A stretch of 64,000 nt of DNA from JAFGRU01 sp963665915 (GTDB taxonomy: Bacteria; Desulfobacterota; Desulfuromonadia; Desulfuromonadales; JAAYDE01). Every line of letters begins with the position of its first letter. Position 1 is the stretch's first letter. The stretch spans positions 558,001 through 622,000 of the forward strand of contig CAXXSG010000013.1 of NCBI GenBank assembly GCA_963665915.2. Direction: 5' to 3'. This document shows positions 45,909-55,047 of the stretch, piece by piece. The notes below the pieces were generated by a model. The model saw nothing but the letters and a program-made list of their open reading frames with translations. It was not told where the DNA came from and made no database searches. Both the position numbers and the translations under genes were made by a program.

Positions 45909-47903
45909 TTAAAGATAATAATCAAAATCTCTCTCCGAAAGCACTTTGCGCCGGATGCGGAAAATGTGGGCCGGCATCATATGGGGGTCGAGTTCCACAA
46001 AATTTCTAGGGCCGTTCCACAAAAATCTCGCATCGCTCAGCAGGTCGTGCACCTGGTAGGGCTGCTGGGGAGAAAGGCCCAGGTCTTCCAGGGGGAGTTC
46101 CAGCCAGCCGGAATGCTTGTGGTGGGGATCGAGGTTGACGATCATCAAAAGGACTCCTTCAAAGTCTTCCGTGTGTTTGCTGTAACAGATCATCTGCTCA
46201 TTGTCGATGAAATGAAAGCGAAGATTCCAGTCGGTCTGCAATGCCCTGTTTTCTTTGCGGATGCGGTTGACTCGCCCGATAAACGTTTTCAGAGAATGGG
46301 GGGCTTTCAGGTCCCATTGCCGGATCTGATATTTTTCCGAATCGAGATATTCCTCGCTTCCCGGCTTCAAGGGCCTGTTCTCACAGAGGTCGAAGGCCGG
46401 TCCGTAAATTCCGTAGTTGGCCCCCAGGGTCGCGGCCAGAACCAGGCGCGCCACGAAAGCCGGTCGCCCACCGAACTGCAGGTGTTCGGTCAGAATGTCC
46501 GGCGTATTGGGCCACAGGTTGGGCCGCAGGTACTCCCTCCCCTCGGTCTGGGTCAACTCATGAAAATACTCCATCAGCTCGGCCTTGGTGTTGCGCCAGG
46601 TGAAGTAGGTATAGGACTGGGTGAAGCCAAGTTTCGCCAGATGGTGCATGACCTTGGGCCGGGTAAAAGCCTCCGCTAGAAAAATGATGTCCGGATGATC
46701 TTTCCGGACTTCGCCGATCAGCCACTCCCAGAAGCGGAACGGTTTGGTATGCGGATTATCCACGCGAAAGATCCGAACGCCCTTGTCGATCCAGAACGTG
46801 ACAATGCTTTTCAGCTCCTCCCAGAGTTCCAGCCAGCGTTCGGATTCAAAATTCAGTGGCAAAATATCCTGATATTTTTTGGGAGGATTTTCGGCATACT
46901 GCACGGTCCCATCCGGACGCTGGCGAAACCATTCAGGATGCGCGGTCACATAAGGGTGATCGGGAGAACACTGATAAGCCAGGTCCATGGCGATTTCCAT
47001 CCCCCGACTCCTGGCTTCCGTAACCAGGTTTTCAAAGTCCGCCACCGTTCCGAGATCGGGATGAATGGACTTGTGCCCTCCTTCAGTAGAGCCGATCGCC
47101 CAAGGGGAGCCGACGTCGTCGGCAAGAGCTGTTGTCGAGTTGTTTTTTCCTTTTCGGTGGGTTTTGCCGATGGGGTGGATTGGAGGCAGGTAAAGAACGT
47201 CAAAACCCATTTCGGCTATTTCCGCCAAGTGTTTCCGGCAATCAGTGAAAGTCCCGTGTCCTTCGCTCACGGTAGTGCAGGAGCGGGGGAAAATCTCATA
47301 CCAGGAACTGAAGCGTGCACGCTCCCTTTCCACACTGACAACCAACTCCAGGTTGTACTTCGTGGGGAAATACCTTTCCTGGCAGCGGAGCATGCCTTCA
47401 TTCAGATCCTTATCCAGGGCGGCGGCAATTCGATCGTCCATAGCCAGATCGGAGCGAAGAATTTCGGCTTTTTCGAGTAGAAAGACCTTCTCCCCCGAGG
47501 GGTTCCGGCCGCCCGTCTGTTCCAGCAGTTCGGCTCCGATGAGGAGTTCCACGGACACGTTCTGCCCGGCGGCGACTCTTTTGGCGAAATCCCGCTGCCA
47601 GGTGCCGAAGCGATCGACCCAGCCCATCACCGTGTAGACGTAGCGCCCAAGTTGAGTGACCTGGAATTCCCCCTGCCAACAGTCATTGACAAGGTCTTTC
47701 ATGGGAGCTTCGGACCAGTCCTTATCGTCGCTGTGCCGATAAAGGATGCAGCAAGCGAGAAGGTCGTGCCCTTCCGTAAAAATATCGGCTTCCACGATCA
47801 CCTTTTCTCCGGCGATCCTTTTGACGGCAAAGAGGCCACCATCGATTTCGGGTTTGACAGATTCAATGACGACCCGGTTTCTTTTTTCAATCGGCATAAT
47901 CAT
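45909..47903 (-). CDS. glgE: Alpha-1,4-glucan:maltose-1-phosphate maltosyltransferase GlgE
   Basis: GlgE transfers maltose from maltose-1-phosphate to the non-reducing end of alpha-1,4-glucan. GH13_3 signatures are all present in 664 residues: FPRSCTTVSEGHGTFTDC, PPIHPIGKTHRKGKNN, the nucleophile in FRVDNPHTKPF and the acid/base glutamate in IIFLAEAFTRPKVMH; PKKYQDILPLNFES and NLWPNTPDILTEHLQ are also GlgE-specific. The N-terminal domain (1-200) is the usual dimerisation and beta part. Its donor comes from the TreS-Mak fusion, the next gene downstream. Intact. It lies 290 bp after glgA. Confidence 0.96.
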   Translation of the reverse strand: MIMPIEKRNRVVIESVKPEIDGGLFAVKRIAGEKVIVEADIFTEGHDLLACCILYRHSDDKDWSEAPMKDLVNDCWQGEFQVTQLGRYVYTVMGWVDRFGTWQRDFAKRVAAGQNVSVELLIGAELLEQTGGRNPSGEKVFLLEKAEILRSDLAMDDRIAAALDKDLNEGMLRCQERYFPTKYNLELVVSVERERARFSSWYEIFPRSCTTVSEGHGTFTDCRKHLAEIAEMGFDVLYLPPIHPIGKTHRKGKNNSTTALADDVGSPWAIGSTEGGHKSIHPDLGTVADFENLVTEARSRGMEIAMDLAYQCSPDHPYVTAHPEWFRQRPDGTVQYAENPPKKYQDILPLNFESERWLELWEELKSIVTFWIDKGVRIFRVDNPHTKPFRFWEWLIGEVRKDHPDIIFLAEAFTRPKVMHHLAKLGFTQSYTYFTWRNTKAELMEYFHELTQTEGREYLRPNLWPNTPDILTEHLQFGGRPAFVARLVLAATLGANYGIYGPAFDLCENRPLKPGSEEYLDSEKYQIRQWDLKAPHSLKTFIGRVNRIRKENRALQTDWNLRFHFIDNEQMICYSKHTEDFEGVLLMIVNLDPHHKHSGWLELPLEDLGLSPQQPYQVHDLLSDARFLWNGPRNFVELDPHMMPAHIFRIRRKVLSERDFDYYL

Positions 47904-48193
47904 CTCACAAGGGAAAATAGAACTTTGAATACCTTAAAAAGAGAGGCCAGGCCTCTTTTGGGAGATTACTTGTCATTCAATTACTTTATAGCAGAATCGG
48001 AGTATTGCAAGAGAATTGAAGAGCGTTTTACCGCTTTAACGGAAGTCTGATTTTCGGGCTTACGGACGCCCACGGATCGACGGAAATGACCGGTTTAGAC
48101 ACTTCAAAAAATGCAAGCAATTTGCATGGCAGACGCGGCGGCAAAAAAATCTGAATTTAATTGCAGACTGTTGGGAAAAGAGATTGAGAGGCT

Positions 48194-49781
48194 TCAGTCG
48201 CTCTCATTGACGCACCACAGGCGGCGATTCTCTTTTTTTCTGGTTTTTGGCGGTTTCGCCGACAGCGGGTTGCGAACCAGAGGACGGTGCAGCATTTTTT
48301 CATAGAGATCAATATAGTGGCGGGCTGTCACCCCAGGGTTGAACTGTTCACGGCTTTTGATCATCACTTTTTCGATGTGCCGGGTTTTGACCATTTTTTT
48401 CAGACGGAAAAAAGCCATTGCCTGATCTACAGCTTCTCTTAGCCCGCCGGGCTGGAAATTATCGAATAGGAAGCCGTTCCCTTCTCCTTTTTCCATATCC
48501 AGGGTTTTTACCGTGTCATGTAGGCCGCCCGTGTCGTGGGCAATGGGCAGGGCGCCGTAAATGGGTCCGATCATCTGCGGCAGGCCACAGGGTTCGTAAC
48601 GGGAAGGCATGAGGATGAAATCCGCGGCTCCGAAAGCCAGTCGGGAGAGATCTTCGTCAAAGTTGCGGATCGCCACTCTTCCGGACAGGTTGTGGAAGTT
48701 GACAATGCTTTGGAAATGGGCCTGGTATTCGCCGTCGCCGACGAACACGATCTGTAGTTTGTCCTCCCAGTAATCGGAAACGACCTCATAAAGGATTTCA
48801 GCCAGAAGTTGACATCCTTTCTGGATCCTATCCAGCCGTGAAGGCCAGAAAAACAGTGGTGCCCGTTTGTCCTTGAGGAGCCCGAGCTTTTTCTGAAGGA
48901 AACGTTTATTCTCCTGTTTGCCCCCCGGTGTGAGTTGCGGCCGTGTAATTTTTTGCCAGGGCTTTGTCCTGGTCGGGTGCGTAACTGGGATCCGGTGCGT
49001 TCAGAATGCCGACGCCGCAACCGGCAAGGACTTTATTGCCCAGTTCAGATTGGACCTGCGGTTCCACGAAATCGTGCCGGCCTTCGACGATTTCAGCCAG
49101 GAATTTCGGACTGACCGTGTTGACGAAATGGGCAGCGAAAATGCCGCTGGTCAAAAAATCGATCGAGCTTTTTTCCAACGCTTCCTGATAACTGGAATTG
49201 AGGCGGTCGTAGTAAAGCAGCTTCCAAAAAGGCGTAACGTCGATCCCGCGATCCTCCACGACTGCCAGGGCGCTTTTCACATTATGAATATTGTGGACTG
49301 TAAAGAGGCTGGGGATGCCAAGTTGACGGCTGGCAGCGGGTATTAAGCCGGTCATCCAGTCGTTGCAGTGGATCAGGTCGGGCTGTACACGGGGGATAAT
49401 ATTGTTGATGACCTCACGCTGAAATGCGAGGGCTGGCTTGATGTTCTCCCCATAATAACTGGAGTAGACATGATCCAAATAAAAAAAAGCACGGTCCTCG
49501 GCCAGATGAATCCTTTCGCAGGGCATGACCTCGCGCAATCTTTTGCGCTCTCGGCGTAAAAGAGGCGCTAACTGGTCGTCGAAAATGGCGCGGTAATCGG
49601 GCAGGGCGATATGAATGTCGGCGCCCTGCTCGAACAAGGCCGCAACAAGGGCGGCGGAGACATCGCCGAGACCTCCCGCCTTGGCTGACAGGCAATGGGC
49701 AATGTTGCTCATGCCGTTGGGGACGTAGGTTACTTCCGGAGTAACGATCAGGATGCGAGGATTACGGGATGGGAAAAACAT
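48194..49781 (-). pseudogene. glgA: Glycogen/starch synthase GlgA, one frameshift
   Basis: A GT5-type synthase that extends alpha-1,4-glucan from ADP- or UDP-glucose. The N-terminal frame shows ILIVTPEVTYVPNG, SAKAGGLGDVSAALV (the K-x-G-G-L-G-D loop) and LIHCNDWMTGLIPAA. The C-terminal half in another frame shows FWPSRLDRIQKG, LMPSRYEPCGLPQM and AHDTGGLHDTVK. They join if one C is removed from the six-C run at 48921-48926. The complete protein would have about 528 residues. The homopolymer position makes a sequencing error plausible. Placed first in the long glucan block, after the CBM48 gene. Confidence 0.88.
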
Positions 49782-49857
49782 TTAGTCAACCTCCAGTTAA
49801 GTAGTTTTTTCAGGTTGAAAAATGCCGGGCGGCGGAATCGATTTCTTTTAAATGGAA

Positions 49858-49890
49858 CCTTGAGGCCGTTCCGGCGGGACGGCCTCAAGG
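49858..49890. promoter_or_regulatory. Perfect 12-bp inverted repeat before glgA
   Basis: CCTTGAGGCCGT and ACGGCCTCAAGG pair perfectly around a nine-base loop, between the CBM48 gene and glgA. There is no clear T run on either strand, so it is a weak terminator at best. It could act as an attenuator, an mRNA stabiliser or a protein binding site for the glucan genes. Confidence 0.55.
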
Positions 49891-50028
49891 AGTTAAAAAT
49901 GCTTCTGGTTTTCCATTAAAAACAAGACACTCGAACTCCAGCCTGCCTCCAGCGAAGCTTAGAACCCGCCATTAAAAAATTCAGAGTCTTTACAGAAAAC
50001 TTTTTAGGTAGGATCGGTTTTGGGGTAT

Positions 50029-50343
50029 TCAGTAAAGTTCCGCCACGGAATTTTCGCCATCACCAAACCCGTTGGGGACATAGCGGTCGGCTTCCGAATC
50101 ATTCTGCCAGATTTTCTGATCGAGCAGATAGCGGAACTGGTATTCTCTGTTCCGCGGCAGATTGATAGTAGCCGTGAACGTTCCGCTTTTCAGTCGTTTC
50201 ATTGGTTCGGCCGTCGTCGGATCCCAGTTGTTGAAATCCCCCAGCAGGCACGCCGATTCAGCTCCATTTGTCAGTTCTTGCGGAAGGGTGAAGGTGACCT
50301 TGCACAAGGGTTTGGATTTGAGGTATTGCTTTTTCAGGCTCAT
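50029..50343 (-). CDS. Small CBM48 glycogen-binding domain protein
   Basis: A 104-residue protein that consists almost wholly of one CBM48 (isoamylase early set) module: KVTFTLPQELTNG, ACLLGDFNNWDPTTAEPMKR, then FTATINLPRNREYQFRYLLD and ENSVAELY. The GDFNNWD tryptophan and the EYQFRYL strand are the glucan contact residues of AMPK-type modules. No catalytic part is attached. It stands 247 bp before glgA in the same direction, which suggests it binds the polymer and helps locate or regulate the enzymes. Stand-alone modules of this kind are known but poorly studied. Confidence 0.85.
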   Translation of the reverse strand: MSLKKQYLKSKPLCKVTFTLPQELTNGAESACLLGDFNNWDPTTAEPMKRLKSGTFTATINLPRNREYQFRYLLDQKIWQNDSEADRYVPNGFGDGENSVAELY

Positions 50344-50563
50344 TCCGCTTTGCTCCTCGGTTTTAATGTTGTTAATCTTTTTTATTCGGATATCTAATTC
50401 AAATATAGCGGCAAAAATTCCGGAGACAAGGGGGAAAAAATTTTTTACGAAATCAAAACATTTTTAAGATCATGTGGCAGGATAATTCCTCTTTTCAACT
50501 GGCCCGCCGCCCGGAAACGGACAGACGTGTAGTTGAAGTCGACGTCTTTGCGAATAATCCGGG

Positions 50564-51196
50564 TCAGGACAGGCCGGGGAAAAGGGCCTTGAGGCCGTTG
50601 GCCATAAACTCCACGGCAATGGCTGCCAGGAGAAGCCCCATAATGCGGGTGAGGATATTGATACCCGTTGCGCTGATATGTCTTGAAATGGTTGGAGACA
50701 GGCGCAGAACGATCCAGATAATCATGCTGAGAAGAACGACCAGAAGCGTGCTCACCAGATAGTGCCCTATGCCGGATCCTCTGTGGGCAATGATTATGAC
50801 CGTGGTAATGGCACCGGGGCCGGCCAGCAACGGAACCGCAAGAGGGACAATGGCTATCGATTCTTTCTCTTTGGATTCCTCGGCTTCTTCCTTTGTCTGG
50901 ACGGTAGGGCTCAACCTGGCATTGAGCATGGAAATGGACATCAATAACAGCAGTATGCCCCCGCCCACTCGGAAAGAGTTGATGCTGATGCCGAAAAAAT
51001 AAAGCAGCCCCTCCCCGGCAAACAGCGAAACCAGCAGGATCAATGTGACGGTCGTGGCAACGATATTGACAATTCTGTTCCGGGCCGCTCTGGCCGAGCC
51101 CGTTGTCAGGCTGAGGAACAGGGGGATGGCGGCAAAAGGGTTGACGATGGCGATCAGTCCGATCAATATTTTGAGGTATTCTGAACTTTCGAGCAT
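50564..51196 (-). CDS. MarC family integral membrane protein
   Basis: A six-helix membrane protein of about 210 residues: IGLIAIVNPFAAIPLFLSLT is the typical first helix with its NPF motif, and VPLAVPLLAGPGAITTVII lies near the middle with the PLLAGPGA signature. The family (MarC, YchE, SnatA) includes amino-acid exporters, but function is mostly unknown. I prefer ATG at 51196; GTG at 51235 adds 13 residues with no ribosome site. It follows corA by 48 bp on the same strand. Confidence 0.88.
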   Translation of the reverse strand: MLESSEYLKILIGLIAIVNPFAAIPLFLSLTTGSARAARNRIVNIVATTVTLILLVSLFAGEGLLYFFGISINSFRVGGGILLLLMSISMLNARLSPTVQTKEEAEESKEKESIAIVPLAVPLLAGPGAITTVIIIAHRGSGIGHYLVSTLLVVLLSMIIWIVLRLSPTISRHISATGINILTRIMGLLLAAIAVEFMANGLKALFPGLS

Positions 51197-51244
51197 GGGA
51201 AATTCACCATATGTGAGTGTTTGAAAAAGTTGCACAACTCGGCA

Positions 51245-52306
51245 TTAGAACCAGTCTTTCTTTTTAAAAAAGGCCAGCATCCCTCCGAAGCAACCCAGCA
51301 TGACCAGCCAGATGGCCGGATACCCCCATTTCCATTTCAACTCCGGCATATTCTCGAAATTCATGCCGTAAATTCCGGCGATAAAGGTCAAGGGGATAAA
51401 GATCGTGGCCATGACGGTCAGTATCTTCATGACCTCGTTCATCCGGTGGCTGATGCTGGAAAGGTAAAGGTCATGAAGGCTGGAAAGGGTCTCGCGGAGG
51501 GTTTCGATGCTTTCCAGAACCTGCAGAGTATGGTCGTGCAGGTCGCGAAGATAAGGAAGTGTGCTCTCCTGGATGATGGGCACCTCTTCCCGGAGGAGGG
51601 AACCAAGCATTTCTCTCAGCGGCCGGATCATTTTACGCAGGGTTAAGGTCTCCCTCCGAAAATGATGAATCCGGGCAAGGGCCTCCCGGCCGGGATTGTC
51701 CACCAACTCTTCCTCAAGGCTTGTGATCTGGTCGCCGAGAGTCTCCAGGATGAAAAAATAGCTGTCGACAATGGAGTCGACCAGGGCGTAGGCGATGTAA
51801 TCGGATCCGCGGTATCGTATCCGGCCGCTTTTCTTTTCGATGCGTTTGCGCACCCCGTCGAAAACGTCTCCTGGCTGTTCCTGAAAAGTGATGACATAGT
51901 GGTCGCCGACCACCAGGCTGACCTGCTCTTTTTCCACGGTGAGGTCTTCCGGGTTGAACCTGAGCATCTTGAGGATGATCAGGAGATTGCTTTCAAATTC
52001 TTCGAATTTAGGTGGATGCTGGGTGTTAAGGACGTCTTCGAGGGCCAGATCGTGGATATCGAAGCTCTGGCCGAGAGTCCTGACCAGGGACACGTCATGT
52101 ATGCCTTCCATGTTGATCCAGCTTACCGTGGAGGTGTCTTTCAGACGCCTACAGTCTTCAATGCTGAGGCCATGGCGTTTTTCGAGTTTTTCGGGGCCGA
52201 AATCGATGACGCTAAGAAGCGGTTCCTCGACTTTTTGGCGGCCGACGTGAATTAAAGTTCCGGGTGGGAGGCCGATCTTCTTGGGTGCGTATTTTGACTT
52301 TGGCAT
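51245..52306 (-). CDS. corA: Magnesium and cobalt transport protein CorA
   Basis: A pentameric inner-membrane channel for Mg2+ of 353 residues. The long N-terminal cytoplasmic domain is followed by two C-terminal helices with the selectivity motif YGMNFENMPE between them (about residues 315-325). The HDLALEDVLNTQHPPKFEEF stretch is the usual CorA signature. No M-box-like leader can exist, since only 36 bases separate it from the upstream mscS-type gene. Likely cotranscribed with that gene and marC. Confidence 0.94.
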   Translation of the reverse strand: MPKSKYAPKKIGLPPGTLIHVGRQKVEEPLLSVIDFGPEKLEKRHGLSIEDCRRLKDTSTVSWINMEGIHDVSLVRTLGQSFDIHDLALEDVLNTQHPPKFEEFESNLLIILKMLRFNPEDLTVEKEQVSLVVGDHYVITFQEQPGDVFDGVRKRIEKKSGRIRYRGSDYIAYALVDSIVDSYFFILETLGDQITSLEEELVDNPGREALARIHHFRRETLTLRKMIRPLREMLGSLLREEVPIIQESTLPYLRDLHDHTLQVLESIETLRETLSSLHDLYLSSISHRMNEVMKILTVMATIFIPLTFIAGIYGMNFENMPELKWKWGYPAIWLVMLGCFGGMLAFFKKKDWF

Positions 52307-52342
52307 TTCGCGAGTGATCTCCTTTTCGCTATCCGTCCGGGG

Positions 52343-53389
52343 TTAAGCCTCACCTGGCATAGATGGGGCAGGCGATGAAGTAAGCTCCGCTCTGATTTTC
52401 GGCAGAGATTCCGGGAAATTTTTCTGAAGAAACCCCAACAGTTTTTCGCGGATTTCGCAACGCAGGTCCCAAGCAACCGATGCATCCGGGGCACTCATGA
52501 GGGCGCGCATTTCAATGGTTTTATCATTGGTGTTCGTCACTTGAAGGCCCCAGGTTTTGCCGTCCCATTTTTCTGAAGCCTGAAGAAGCCGGTGGAACTC
52601 ACTACGAACGGCCTCCACGTCGATGGAATAATCGGCGTACAAAAAAACCGTCCCGAGGATGTCGGCCGAGGTCCGGGTCCAGTTTTGAAAGGGCTTCTGG
52701 AGAAAATAGGTGACCGGCACCACCAGACGCCGACTGTCCCAGATGTGCACCACGACGTAGGTCAGGGTGATTTCCTCGATACGTCCCCACTCCCCTTCGA
52801 CAATGACCACATCGTCGATGCGGATGGGCTGGGTGACGGCAATCTGCAGACCGGCAATGAGGGTGGCGATGCTTTGCTGGGCGGCGAAGCCGACCACGAT
52901 TCCCACCACACCGGCCGAGGCCAGCAACCCGATGCCGATCTGACGGACTTTTTCAAAGGTCATGAGAATGGAGGCAAAGGCGAAAATCACGATGGCGATG
53001 AGGGCGAACCTGACAATGATGTTCACCTGAGTGTGAACCCCCCGCGCCTTGAGGTTGTCGCGGGCGCTGATATCGTACTTGCTGAGCACAAAATCCCGCA
53101 GGCCGAGAAGTTGGGTGACGAGCAGCCAGCCTAAGCCGAAAATCAGCCCGATGCTGAGAAGATGGCGGATCAGCCCTTGAAAGTCTGTTGGAATCTGGGC
53201 GTGCCTAACCGCCAACAGGGCCAAAAGAACAGGAATCAGTACCCACAAAGGTGAACAACAGCGTTTGAGGAGAATGGCGCTAAGTCCATCCCCTTCCTGG
53301 CTGGAGAGGCGCTTCAGTATCCAGTTGAAAAGGGCAGTGAGAATCAGGCCTAGGGAAATAGCGCTGATCAGAACGAAAAAAGAGGACAT
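52343..53389 (-). CDS. MscS family mechanosensitive ion channel
   Basis: A 348-residue channel. Four or five helices at the N terminus lead to the pore helix with LASAGVVGIVVGFAAQQSIA, a form of the MscS TM3 pattern, then the beta domain (IRIDDVVIVEGEWGRIEEI) and the YVVVHIWDSRRLVVPVTYF segment. The C-terminal portin-like domain ends normally. ATG at 53389 follows GGGAG; an upstream extension is unlikely. Unlike the broken mscS at 29.8 kb, it is intact, so the cell keeps this type of osmotic valve. First in a three-gene set with corA and marC. Confidence 0.9.
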   Translation of the reverse strand: MSSFFVLISAISLGLILTALFNWILKRLSSQEGDGLSAILLKRCCSPLWVLIPVLLALLAVRHAQIPTDFQGLIRHLLSIGLIFGLGWLLVTQLLGLRDFVLSKYDISARDNLKARGVHTQVNIIVRFALIAIVIFAFASILMTFEKVRQIGIGLLASAGVVGIVVGFAAQQSIATLIAGLQIAVTQPIRIDDVVIVEGEWGRIEEITLTYVVVHIWDSRRLVVPVTYFLQKPFQNWTRTSADILGTVFLYADYSIDVEAVRSEFHRLLQASEKWDGKTWGLQVTNTNDKTIEMRALMSAPDASVAWDLRCEIREKLLGFLQKNFPESLPKIRAELTSSPAPSMPGEA

Positions 53390-53506
53390 GTTTCTCCCTT
53401 CATGGGTATGAGGAAAGTGGAAAAGCAAGTTTACCCTGATTCTAACAGAAACCGGCGGCAAGAAAAGCCGCGAATTCGTCCCTGTTTACGGCCCTGGGGC
53501 GGGTCT

Positions 53507-54655
53507 TCAGCCCCGATATTTTTTCGAAAACAGACGGAAAAAACGCAGGAGGAGGCCCTGACGCGCCTGGATCGCACCCACGGGGCAGAGTTCCTGGCAA
53601 CAGAAGCAGCCGATGCAGCGCTTGTAGTCGATGTGGACACGACCCCGGACAATGGACATGGCCTCGGTGGGACAGTGACGAATACATATGCCGCAGGTTA
53701 TGCACAAGGATGGGTCTTTTTTGGGCAGAGTGCTCAGGCTTTTTTTCAGGGTTTTGCGGAGGATAGTCGGAAGGCCGAAACCGATATCGGTTTCCTTGGC
53801 CGCTTTAAATCCGGCGGGCCGGAGGGACTTAGGGTCGGGGCCGAAGATTTCCACCTCTTCCAGGGAGCTTCCCGAAAGATGTTGTTCCCGGGCCACCTTC
53901 TGGGTCCAGACGGAATCGGGGTCGACCCCGAGCATTTTTACAATCACTGTATCCACGGCCAGAGGGTTTGTGCCGGCGATCAGGGCACCGATATGAACGG
54001 GAGTGCCGCTGCCGGGTCCGTTGCCTTCCATGGCGGTTACGGCATCGACAATGGTCAGGGCCGGGGCCATGTGTTTGGTCAGCTCCAAGAGCATGCCGGC
54101 GAATAGGCCCTTGTCGGTTCCGGCCTGAAAGTGGAGGTTGACCTTGCGGAATCCGACGATCACCCCGAACATGTTTTTGACCCCGCAGGTCAGGCCCATC
54201 ATCTGGTGGGTTTTGAGTTTGGCCAGATTGATGATGACATCCGCTTCGGCCGCGTCCCGGGCGACTTCGAGTTTGTGGAAGAGGCCCATTTCGTTGGGAA
54301 GGGGGACCGAGTCGTTAAAAAGGGCCAGCGTGGCCCCGGTTTTTTCAATAACCCCCAGAATACCGCACTTTTCCGCGACCGCTTTTGGAGATCCGACGCC
54401 CGGGGAATCGCCGACCAGGGCAACGGCACCGCACTCTTGAACCAGGCGGATAACGGCGCAGACCAGATCGGGATGGGTGGTCACAGCCTGCTCCACAGGT
54501 TTGCCGAGGAGCATATTGGGCTTGATGAGGACCTTCTGCCCCGATTGGACAAATGCGGACATTCCCCCCAGGGGCGCCAGAAGTTTTCTGACCGCATCGA
54601 GTATGGCCGCCTCGCCATACTCGGGTACAGCCGCTATGGAGACAGGATGTTTCAA
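53507..54655 (-). CDS. DUF362 protein with two 4Fe-4S clusters
   Basis: A 382-residue protein with an N-terminal DUF362 domain (QKVLIKPNMLLGKPVEQAV, NLAKLKTHQMMGLTCGVKN) and a C-terminal bacterial ferredoxin: CITCGICIRHCP and CIGCFCCQELCP each give C-x2-C-x2-C-x3-C-P. It should bind two [4Fe-4S] clusters and take part in electron transfer in the cytoplasm; the partner is unknown. Its ATG overlaps the stop of the YjbQ-family gene (ATGA). Confidence 0.88.
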   Translation of the reverse strand: MKHPVSIAAVPEYGEAAILDAVRKLLAPLGGMSAFVQSGQKVLIKPNMLLGKPVEQAVTTHPDLVCAVIRLVQECGAVALVGDSPGVGSPKAVAEKCGILGVIEKTGATLALFNDSVPLPNEMGLFHKLEVARDAAEADVIINLAKLKTHQMMGLTCGVKNMFGVIVGFRKVNLHFQAGTDKGLFAGMLLELTKHMAPALTIVDAVTAMEGNGPGSGTPVHIGALIAGTNPLAVDTVIVKMLGVDPDSVWTQKVAREQHLSGSSLEEVEIFGPDPKSLRPAGFKAAKETDIGFGLPTILRKTLKKSLSTLPKKDPSLCITCGICIRHCPTEAMSIVRGRVHIDYKRCIGCFCCQELCPVGAIQARQGLLLRFFRLFSKKYRG

Positions 54656-55047
54656 TCTGCAATAACCTTGATGATGAGTTTCCGCTGTCGGGGACCATCG
54701 AATTCACAGAAATAAATTCCCTGCCAGGTCCCCAGAACCGGCCGGGCGTTTTCGATCACAATCCATTCACTGGCACCGACCAGGGTGCTTTTGATGTGGG
54801 CGGCGCTGTTCCCTTCGGCATGACGGTAACGATCATCCCAGGGGACTATTTTGTTGAGCTCCATGACCATGTCCCGGTGGACATCCGGGTCGGCATTTTC
54901 ATTGATGGTTACTGCGGCCGTGGTGTGAGGGACAAACAGGATCGCAGCACCGTCGCTCACGCCCGACTCGGCGACTGCGTTGCGGACTTCGGAAGTAATG
55001 TCAACCATCTCCACCTGGGAATGGGTTCGGACTGATATCGTTTTCAT
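54652..55047 (-). CDS. YjbQ/UPF0047 family protein
   Basis: A 131-residue single-domain protein of the YjbQ family, which has low thiamine-phosphate synthase activity and no settled main role. Family marks: VDITSEVRNAVAESGVSDGA, LFVPHTTAAVTINENADPDV and HIKSTLVGASEWIVIENARP, and GTWQGIYFCEFDGPRQRKL at the end. I use ATG at 55047 after GAGG. It lies between the hydrolase and DUF362 genes and overlaps both, so all three should be expressed together. Confidence 0.9.
   Translation of the reverse strand: MKTISVRTHSQVEMVDITSEVRNAVAESGVSDGAAILFVPHTTAAVTINENADPDVHRDMVMELNKIVPWDDRYRHAEGNSAAHIKSTLVGASEWIVIENARPVLGTWQGIYFCEFDGPRQRKLIIKVIAD

Noticed and set aside
44452..45912. 486-codon open frame on the plus strand opposite treS
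   Set aside because: Antisense to the conserved GH13 domain of TreS; its product has no recognisable motif.
52307..52342. Magnesium riboswitch before corA
   Set aside because: Only 36 bases separate corA from the upstream gene, too few for an M-box leader.
53402..54106. 234-codon plus-strand frame opposite the DUF362 gene
   Set aside because: Antisense to the two ferredoxin motifs, which are unmistakable on the minus strand.
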